Positions 1 through 3,715 of a DNA stretch of 5,324 bases are shown here, one piece after another. Origin of the DNA: an uncultured Phascolarctobacterium sp. (GTDB taxonomy: Bacteria; Bacillota; Negativicutes; Acidaminococcales; Acidaminococcaceae); assembly GCA_900554395.1 (NCBI GenBank), contig USHB01000122.1:1-5324 (forward strand). The letters run 5' to 3'. The notes beneath the pieces were generated by a model. It worked only from the letters and a program-made list of their open reading frames with translations, was not told the origin of the DNA and did not search any database. The position numbers were made by a program, and so were the translations under genes. Position 1 is the stretch's first letter. Each line of letters begins with the position of its first letter.

Positions 1-342
1 TTCTTTTTGCTGGTGTTTTTTATGTTAAGCACTATGTATATGATTGATTTAAAAACTATCCCTGTAAAATTACCGCAGGCAGCTAATGCAGCCACTGATA
101 CATCAACAACTTTTGCTGTAACACTAAAAAATGATGGTAAGATTTATCTTGGTGATAAAGAAACAGACTTGCAGTCACTTTTAATGCAGGCTTCTTTAGA
201 GCAAAAAAATAACAGTAATTTTGCTGTTGTTATCCGAGCTGAAAAAGACATCGAATACGGCAAAGTTATTGAGCTTGTCGATAAGTTTAAGGGAGCAGGC
301 ATAAACAGATTTGGCCTTGCAACTGACGGGGCAGCAAAATGA
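1..342 (+). CDS. exbD: ExbD/TolR-family biopolymer transport protein (5' end cut by window)
   Basis: This is the C-terminal 113 residues of an ExbD/TolR-type protein. With ExbB it forms the proton-driven inner-membrane motor that energises TonB. The reading frame is open to base 1, so the TTG at base 7 is not a real start. The first visible residues (FFLLVFFMLST) are the end of the single N-terminal membrane helix. The cytoplasmic tail and the functionally critical membrane Asp lie outside the window. The rest is the periplasmic domain, ending in the family signature VVIRAEKDIEYGKVIELVDKFKGAGINRFGLAT in shortened form (RAEKDIEYGKV, then AGINRFGLAT). The stop overlaps the tonB start as ATGA, a sign of translational coupling. 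ExbB is expected immediately upstream. TolR is the alternative, but the adjacent tonB favours ExbD. Family assignment is by pattern recognition of these motifs. Confidence 0.9.
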   Translation, partial: FFLLVFFMLSTMYMIDLKTIPVKLPQAANAATDTSTTFAVTLKNDGKIYLGDKETDLQSLLMQASLEQKNNSNFAVVIRAEKDIEYGKVIELVDKFKGAGINRFGLATDGAAK

Positions 343-1064
343 TGGATGATAAAAAGCGACGTAACTGGGGTTTTGCAGGTTCAGCTATTATACATATTTT
401 AATAGTTTTACTTATTTCCTTTACAGGATTATTTCAATTTTCGCACGCACAGGAAAATATTGTTGAAGTTACATTTTTCGGCGGAGGCGGCAGCGATGAT
501 GCCGGTGTTATGGAAGAAGCCGAACCGGAAACTGCTACTTTAGAGGAAACTACTGACAGCGATGCAATTTTGGAAGAAAATAAAGAAAAAACGCCAGTTA
601 TTAAAAAACAACAAACAAAGCCCACAGTTAAAAGCATCAGTAATAGTAAAGGTACCGCCCAAGGAAGCAGCACCGGCAATGGTACAGGCACAGGTTCTGG
701 TAGCGGAAGCGGCGGAGGACATGGCAGCGGTCATGGCACCGGCAAAGGTAGTGGTACCGGGCCGGCCAACGGTATAACCTCATCACCGGCTGTACCACCC
801 CGTATTATAAAAAGTTATCAGCCGCCTTATCCCAGTGCTGAACGCAACGCCGGCGTAGAAGGCACTGTTTCTATTAGATTTTTAATAGGCACGGACGGCA
901 GTGTTGAAGATGTAAATGTTACTTCCTCCTCAGGTAATGCAAATCTTGATAACGCTGCCGTTGCCGCTTGCCGCAAGTGGCGTTTTACACCGGCTAAAAA
1001 CAGTTCAGGTTTACCGGTACGCTGCTATGCAAGTATACCGATAACCTTTAAAATAAGAAAGTAA
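339..1064 (+). CDS. tonB: TonB energy-transducing protein
   Basis: This 241-residue TonB protein carries energy from ExbB/ExbD to outer-membrane TonB-dependent receptors. Residues 1-10 are a basic cytoplasmic N-terminus. Residues about 11-34 are the membrane anchor and contain S15-x3-H19, the spacing of the Ser/His pair known in E. coli TonB. Residues about 52-82 are acidic and 84-100 are Lys-rich. Residues 109-141 are an almost pure Gly/Ser/Thr/His linker (bases about 663-761), replacing the Pro-rich linker of enterobacterial TonB. The C-terminal domain runs from about 155 to 240, with P162-PYP, GVEGTVSIRFLIGTDG and CRKWRFTPA as family hallmarks. Translation starts at 339 or at the second ATG at 342. 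Both follow a GGGG stretch, and the first overlaps the exbD stop by 4 nt, so I chose 339. A strong terminator follows 21 nt after the stop. Confidence 0.93.
   Translation: MMDDKKRRNWGFAGSAIIHILIVLLISFTGLFQFSHAQENIVEVTFFGGGGSDDAGVMEEAEPETATLEETTDSDAILEENKEKTPVIKKQQTKPTVKSISNSKGTAQGSSTGNGTGTGSGSGSGGGHGSGHGTGKGSGTGPANGITSSPAVPPRIIKSYQPPYPSAERNAGVEGTVSIRFLIGTDGSVEDVNVTSSSGNANLDNAAVAACRKWRFTPAKNSSGLPVRCYASIPITFKIRK
663..761 (+). repeat. Low-complexity Gly/Ser-coding tract in tonB
   Basis: About 33 codons consist mainly of ggc/ggt/agc/acc units, encoding runs such as GTGTGSGSGSGGG and GSGHGTGKGSGTG. It is the flexible periplasmic linker of TonB, expected to span the periplasm. Degenerate repeat tracts like this can vary in length by slippage between strains, which is an inference here. 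The ggt/ggc mix shows the repeat is not a perfect nucleotide array. Confidence 0.8.
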
Positions 1065-1084
1065 ATCCATGCATCTCCTTTCAA

Positions 1085-1127
1085 AAAGTAAAGCCCCTGC
1101 TTCATTTTGAAGCGGGGGCTTTACTTT
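1085..1127. terminator. Bidirectional Rho-independent terminator between tonB and the TetR gene
   Basis: A 19-bp stem (1085-1103 against 1109-1127) with a 5-nt ATTTT loop contains one T-G wobble at 1098/1114 and a GC-rich core (GCCCC/GGGGC). The arms end in AAAGTAAA and TTTACTTT, so T-rich tracts are present in both directions. It lies 21 nt after the tonB stop and 18 nt beyond the stop of the convergent regulator gene, so it probably serves both transcripts. Confidence 0.93.
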
Positions 1128-1144
1128 GTACTTGAAACCGTATA

Positions 1145-1708
1145 TTATCCCTGTAATAACGGCAGCACGGTTATTTCAAAATAACCTGCCATTTCTTCCG
1201 GCGGCTGTTGCCAGTTATTTTTTATCCACCACATCAGCATGCCTATAAAAGCATAAATAATATGGTTTATTAAAAACTCCTCAGGCAAACCATTTTGCCA
1301 TTTGCTGCCAGCAAGCAGATACCTTGTTATATACTGTTGCAGATAATCCTTTAAATATTTAAAAAAAAGGCTGCTTTCGCCTGCCAACAGAGCCGTAACA
1401 TTTTTTCGGCTATCGCGCAGATGATACAAAATATGCACTGCCACCACATGATACCCACTGCCAGAAAGCGAAAAATCATGTGTTTTTTCAGCCTCCAGTG
1501 CTTTAGAAAAAACATGGCTGAACAAATCATCACACAATGCTTTAATTAAATCATCGCGCGTTTCAAAATGGGCATAAAACGTGCTGCGCCCGATATTTGC
1601 ACGCTCAATAATCTCCTGCACAGTTATTTTATTATAGCTTTTCTCTGCCAAAAGCCCTGTAAAAGCTTCAAAAATTGCTGCCCGCGTTTTTTGCTGCCGT
1701 CTGTCCAT
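1145..1708 (-). CDS. TetR/AcrR-family transcriptional regulator
   Basis: This 187-residue DNA-binding regulator probably represses itself and the divergent MATE exporter gene. Residues about 5-60 are the TetR_N helix-turn-helix domain. The recognition region reads ITVQEIIERANIGRSTFYAH, followed by FETRDDLI, the standard TetR pattern. The C-terminal half is helical, and its end (GMLMWWIKNNWQQPPEEMAGY) resembles the TetR_C_8-type ligand/dimer domain seen in DhaS/AcrR-like Firmicute regulators. I chose the ATG at 1708 because CTCC at 1717-1720 gives a GGAG ribosome-binding site 8 nt upstream. A longer reading from a GTG at 1750 would add 14 residues before the usual start and would have to run through that site. 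The inducing ligand cannot be read from the sequence. The gene ends next to the shared hairpin at 1085-1127. Confidence 0.93.
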   Translation of the reverse strand: MDRRQQKTRAAIFEAFTGLLAEKSYNKITVQEIIERANIGRSTFYAHFETRDDLIKALCDDLFSHVFSKALEAEKTHDFSLSGSGYHVVAVHILYHLRDSRKNVTALLAGESSLFFKYLKDYLQQYITRYLLAGSKWQNGLPEEFLINHIIYAFIGMLMWWIKNNWQQPPEEMAGYFEITVLPLLQG

Positions 1709-1716
1709 ATCAATCA

Positions 1717-1720
1717 CTCC
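1717..1720 (-). promoter_or_regulatory. Ribosome-binding site of the TetR regulator gene
   Basis: Read on the minus strand this is GGAG, 8 nt before the ATG at 1708. It decides the start: an upstream in-frame GTG at 1750 has no comparable site and would yield an atypically long N-terminus for a TetR protein. Confidence 0.75.
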
Positions 1721-1771
1721 GTACAAATTTTTAAAAATGTCCATTAACACACACTACTGCCAAACTGTTTA

Positions 1772-1801
1772 TTGCCTGCTATGCCTTGCGCTTACTATAA
1801 T
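1772..1801 (+). promoter_or_regulatory. Predicted sigma-70-type promoter of the MATE gene
   Basis: The -35 candidate is TTGCCT (1772-1777, 4 of 6 to TTGACA) and the -10 is a perfect TATAAT (1796-1801), with an 18-bp spacer. Transcription would begin near 1808, leaving a leader of about 57 nt before the MATE start. The -10 is half of the palindrome TATAATTATA (1796-1805), which also provides the -10 on the other strand. Confidence 0.6.
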
Positions 1802-1808
1802 TATAACA
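1800..1808 (-). promoter_or_regulatory. Predicted extended -10 promoter of the TetR gene
   Basis: On the minus strand the sequence reads TGTTATAAT, matching the extended -10 consensus TGnTATAAT. No good -35 box is seen at the usual distance, which is acceptable for extended -10 promoters. Its TATAAT overlaps the MATE -10 by two bases on the opposite strand, so polymerase binding at the two promoters should be mutually exclusive. The leader to the ATG at 1708 would be about 85 nt. Confidence 0.5.
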
Positions 1809-1844
1809 GACAACAAGTTTTTTATCATACATAATGTTTGTTAT
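1804..1844. promoter_or_regulatory. Candidate operator: imperfect inverted repeat between the divergent genes
   Basis: Nearly all of TAACAGACA (1804-1812) is mirrored by TGTTTGTTA (1835-1843), with 8 of 9 positions complementary and 22 bp between the arms. One more complementary pair extends the outer edge (bases 1803 and 1844). The left arm overlaps the TetR -10 region and sits at the predicted MATE transcription start, where a repressor would block both promoters. The spacing is longer than in many TetR operators, so the arms could be two half sites or coincidence in AT-rich DNA. Confidence 0.35.
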
Positions 1845-1853
1845 TTTATGGTT

Positions 1854-1857
1854 GAGG
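1854..1857 (+). promoter_or_regulatory. Ribosome-binding site of the MATE gene
   Basis: GAGG lies 7 nt before the ATG at 1865 and fixes that start. Translation from other upstream frames in this AT-rich leader has no comparable site. Confidence 0.65.
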
Positions 1858-1864
1858 CAACAAA

Positions 1865-3175
1865 ATGCAGCTTACACAGAAAAAATTTTTTAAAACCAGC
1901 CTGCCCTTCATTCTGGCATCAATATCCGTTCCCCTTATAGGTGCTGTTGATACTGCCGTTGTCGGACGTTTGGGCAATTATCATTTTATAAACGCCGTCG
2001 CGCTCGGTTCTGTTATTTTCAGCACGATTTTTTGGCTGTTTAACTTTTTAGGGCTTACTGCCTCAGGCTTTGCCTCACAATCGCTGGGACGCAATAATCC
2101 GCAAGAGGAGCTTTACGCTTTTTTACGAGGCAGCCTGCTTGCTGTTTCTATCGGACTGATAATTGTACTTTTACAAAAGTTTATTTTTGCCGCTGCCGTT
2201 TATTTTTTTAACCCTCCACAACAAGCCTTAATTTATATGCAGCAGTATTTTAATACCATAATCTTCACCGTGCCCTGCGCACTTTTTTACCAAACGGCAC
2301 AAGGCTGGCTTGCCGGTATCATGCAGGTTAAATTTTCCGTCGCTGTCGGTCTCACTGCCAACATTACAAATTTGCTGCTATCCTTTACGCTTGAGTATGG
2401 GTTCGGCATGGGCGTTGCCGGTGTCGCTGCAGCAGCGGCCATTGCCAATATTTTAGCCTGCCTGCTGGCACTGTACGGATTTTTAAAACACAAACCCTGT
2501 CCCTTACGGTTTAAACCTGCACAGCTCTTCCATGGGCCGGATTTTGCCAAACTGCTTAACTGCAGCACCCATCTTACTATCAGAACAATTTGTATGCTGA
2601 TTATGATTAACACCTTCATGTCGCAAAGCTCAGCTTTTGGCGGCAAAATTTTGGCAGCTAACTCCATTTTAATGCAAATACAGTACGTTATGGGCGATAT
2701 TTTTGCAGGTTTTTCGCAGGCAGCCGCCATTTACGCCGGCATAGCCGCTGGTGAACGCAACACCGGGCTTTTAATATCAACGCTTAAAATAAGTGCTATG
2801 CAGGCAATAAGTTCCGGTTTGGCACAATCTGCCATTTATTACCTGTGGCGCAGTGATATTATCGGTATTTTTACACATCAGCAGGAAATTTTAACAACTG
2901 CTTGCCGCTACGGTATGTTTATAACCATCTTTCCCATACTGTCGGCATTAGGCATTGTATACTACGGCATTTTTAACGGCACGCTGCAAACAACGCCCAT
3001 TTGCATTTCCATGCTGCTTACCGCTGCCGCCTACCTTACAGCTAAAGCACTTCTTGTACCGGCTTTTGCCAACAGCGGCTTGTGGCTGGCGTTTCTTGTG
3101 TTCTATCTGGCCCGCACCGGCTTTTTGCTAATGTTTGTACCGTCATTTATAAAAAATTTTCCTTATGGCAACTAA
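1865..3175 (+). CDS. MATE-family efflux transporter, DinF-like
   Basis: This 436-residue inner-membrane protein is of the usual MATE length (12 predicted helices). It is expected to export drugs or metabolites using an H+ or Na+ gradient. Near the N-terminus, P23 and the motif VDTAVVGRLG (28-37, with D29 in helix 1) match the DinF-like branch, as do the following FNFLGLTASGFASQ (60-72) and GRNNPQEE cytoplasmic loop. A second-lobe feature, NITNLLLSFTLEYGFGMGVAGVA (starting near 166), aligns with the conserved end of helix 5 and helix 6. In many relatives an Asp follows NxxL there, but here the position is S173. The start is supported by GAGG at 1854-1857, 7 nt upstream of the ATG. The gene is divergent from the TetR regulator and shares its control region, so induction by a transported compound is likely. 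The substrate is unknown. Confidence 0.93.
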   Translation: MQLTQKKFFKTSLPFILASISVPLIGAVDTAVVGRLGNYHFINAVALGSVIFSTIFWLFNFLGLTASGFASQSLGRNNPQEELYAFLRGSLLAVSIGLIIVLLQKFIFAAAVYFFNPPQQALIYMQQYFNTIIFTVPCALFYQTAQGWLAGIMQVKFSVAVGLTANITNLLLSFTLEYGFGMGVAGVAAAAAIANILACLLALYGFLKHKPCPLRFKPAQLFHGPDFAKLLNCSTHLTIRTICMLIMINTFMSQSSAFGGKILAANSILMQIQYVMGDIFAGFSQAAAIYAGIAAGERNTGLLISTLKISAMQAISSGLAQSAIYYLWRSDIIGIFTHQQEILTTACRYGMFITIFPILSALGIVYYGIFNGTLQTTPICISMLLTAAAYLTAKALLVPAFANSGLWLAFLVFYLARTGFLLMFVPSFIKNFPYGN

Positions 3176-3315
3176 ATAATATAAAATATCCATAATTTAC
3201 ATTTCTGCTTTATTTTGCAAGCAAGCTCAGCCAACTAAAGTAGATTTGCTGTTTTATATATTAGTTTGCTTTGAAAAGCAGATAAAAAATTAAGGAATAA
3301 AATAAAAAAGCCCAT

Positions 3316-3396
3316 TAGGAAAATTTGTGCAGATAATTTTGATTAAAAACTAATTCTGCACATTACTTTAATTGCATTTCATATGTATTTTTCCTA
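3316..3396. repeat. Nested inverted repeat downstream of the MATE gene
   Basis: Outer arms TAGGAAAA (3316-3323) and TTTTCCTA (3389-3396) are perfect complements. They enclose inner arms TGTGCAGA (3326-3333) and TCTGCACA (3355-3362), also perfect. The inner hairpin has a 21-nt AT-rich loop, and the right side of the structure has an unpaired stretch of 26 nt. T-rich sequence follows on the plus strand. It could be the terminator of the MATE transcript, a structured RNA, or the remnant of a small mobile sequence. Only the complementarity is directly seen. Confidence 0.5.
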
Positions 3397-3468
3397 TTAG
3401 TCTTTCGTTTTTTACTTTTTTATGATGTTTTTGTTGTTTATTTTAAGTTTTTTCTCTCACTTCATTCC

Positions 3469-3509
3469 CAAGCTATGTGTCGCGAGTTCGAGTCTCGTCA
3501 CCCACACCA
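3469..3509 (+). pseudogene. tRNA 3' fragment (anticodon loop to CCA), probable att site
   Basis: The fragment contains a variable loop GTGTC (3477-3481), a T arm GCGAG-TTCGAGT-CTCGT (3482-3498, 5 bp with a terminal G-T), an acceptor 3' strand CACCCAC (3499-3505), discriminator A (3506) and encoded CCA (3507-3509). GCTAT (3471-3475, or 3472-3476 depending on framing) fits the 3' strand of an anticodon stem after an AA loop end. The complementary 5' strand, D arm and 5' acceptor strand (expected GTGGGTG) are absent upstream. It is therefore a partial gene, as left when an integrase recombines at a tRNA 3' half. The layout resembles Arg tRNAs from memory, possibly anticodon CCU, but the identity is not determinable because the anticodon half is missing. 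Confidence 0.8.
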
Positions 3510-3516
3510 AACCAAT

Positions 3517-3569
3517 ATAATCCGAACTTGTTTCTTATAGGAGATGGGTTCGGATTATTTGTTTTCTTT
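3517..3569 (+). terminator. Terminator following the tRNA fragment
   Basis: ATAATCCGAAC (3517-3527) and GTTCGGATTAT (3548-3558) form a perfect 11-bp stem around a 20-nt loop, followed by a T-rich tail with TTTGTTTTCTTT. It starts 8 nt after the CCA, the usual place for a tRNA transcript terminator, so tRNA and terminator probably belong to the same ancestral locus. Confidence 0.75.
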
Positions 3570-3619
3570 GAACGATATGAGAAAATCTATTTCCCAAATG
3601 GGGTGAAACGGAAACCTAC

Positions 3620-3680
3620 CTCCAAGCCCAGAGGAGCACGCAAAAAGTAGAAAACCATATAAACACAAAAAGGCTTGGAG
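3620..3680. repeat. 9-bp inverted repeat next to the terminator of the minus-strand gene
   Basis: CTCCAAGCC (3620-3628) is the exact complement of GGCTTGGAG (3672-3680), 43 bp apart. The right arm overlaps the outer stem of the hairpin at 3668-3713, so in RNA the two pairings compete. That could make termination conditional, or it may simply be an element-end repeat. Confidence 0.45.
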
Positions 3681-3713
3681 CCATCATTTTCGAATAATGG
3701 CACCTCGCCTTTT
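3667..3713 (-). terminator. Terminator of the HEPN-domain gene
   Basis: Read on the minus strand, AAAAGGC (3713-3707) pairs with GCCTTTT (3674-3668). Inside, GCCAT/ATGGC (3701-3697 with 3684-3680) extends to a stem capped by a 4-nt loop with one mismatch. A T-rich tail (TTTTTGTGTTT) follows. It begins two bases after the stop codon of the minus-strand gene, so it is a tight Rho-independent terminator. The A-run on the other side could let it also stop plus-strand transcription coming from the tRNA side. Confidence 0.8.
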
Positions 3714-3715
3714 CA

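Larger units (their letters stand above)
3176..3715. other. 540-bp intergenic region carrying an attachment-like scar
   Basis: No protein gene is convincing here. From left to right it holds an AT-rich stretch of about 140 bp with only weak hairpins, a nested inverted repeat (3316-3396), a T-rich segment (about 3400-3455), a tRNA 3' fragment (about 3469-3509), the fragment's terminator (3517-3569), about 100 bp of unassigned sequence with a 9-bp inverted repeat, and the terminator of the minus-strand gene. Composition changes along it: very AT-rich to the left of the tRNA fragment and more mixed to its right. Confidence 0.8.

Noticed and set aside
434..777. Several open frames on both strands overlapping tonB
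   Set aside because: They arise from the Gly/Ser repeat tract of tonB, which keeps other frames open. The products are low-complexity and have no start signals.
1737..1940. Plus-strand 67-codon frame across the divergent promoter region
   Set aside because: It begins inside the TetR leader, runs through both predicted promoters and into the MATE gene out of frame, and lacks a ribosome-binding site.
2287..2730. A 147-codon minus-strand frame inside the MATE gene
   Set aside because: It is antisense to a clear membrane-protein gene, and its composition (Ala/Met/Pro-rich, no motif) is what the complement of hydrophobic codons produces.
3230..3269. Weak inverted repeat GCCAACTAA / TTAGTTTGC after the MATE gene
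   Set aside because: One mismatch, a 22-nt loop, AT-rich arms and no T-run; no better than expected by chance in such AT-rich DNA, so not called a terminator.
3436..3509. An intact tRNA gene ending at the CCA
   Set aside because: A full-length gene would begin near 3436 with GTGGGTG and have a D arm and a paired anticodon stem. The upstream DNA is T-rich and has none of these.
3587..3658. A 23-codon minus-strand reading frame (starting MVFYFLRAPLG) between the HEPN gene terminator and the tRNA fragment terminator
   Set aside because: No ribosome-binding site precedes the ATG, it lies directly after a terminator, and it overlaps the inverted-repeat arm. Too short to support as a gene without conservation data.
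3176..3715. CRISPR array or tandem direct repeats in the intergenic region
   Set aside because: No regularly spaced repeated unit was found; the only repeats are inverted and single-copy within the window.
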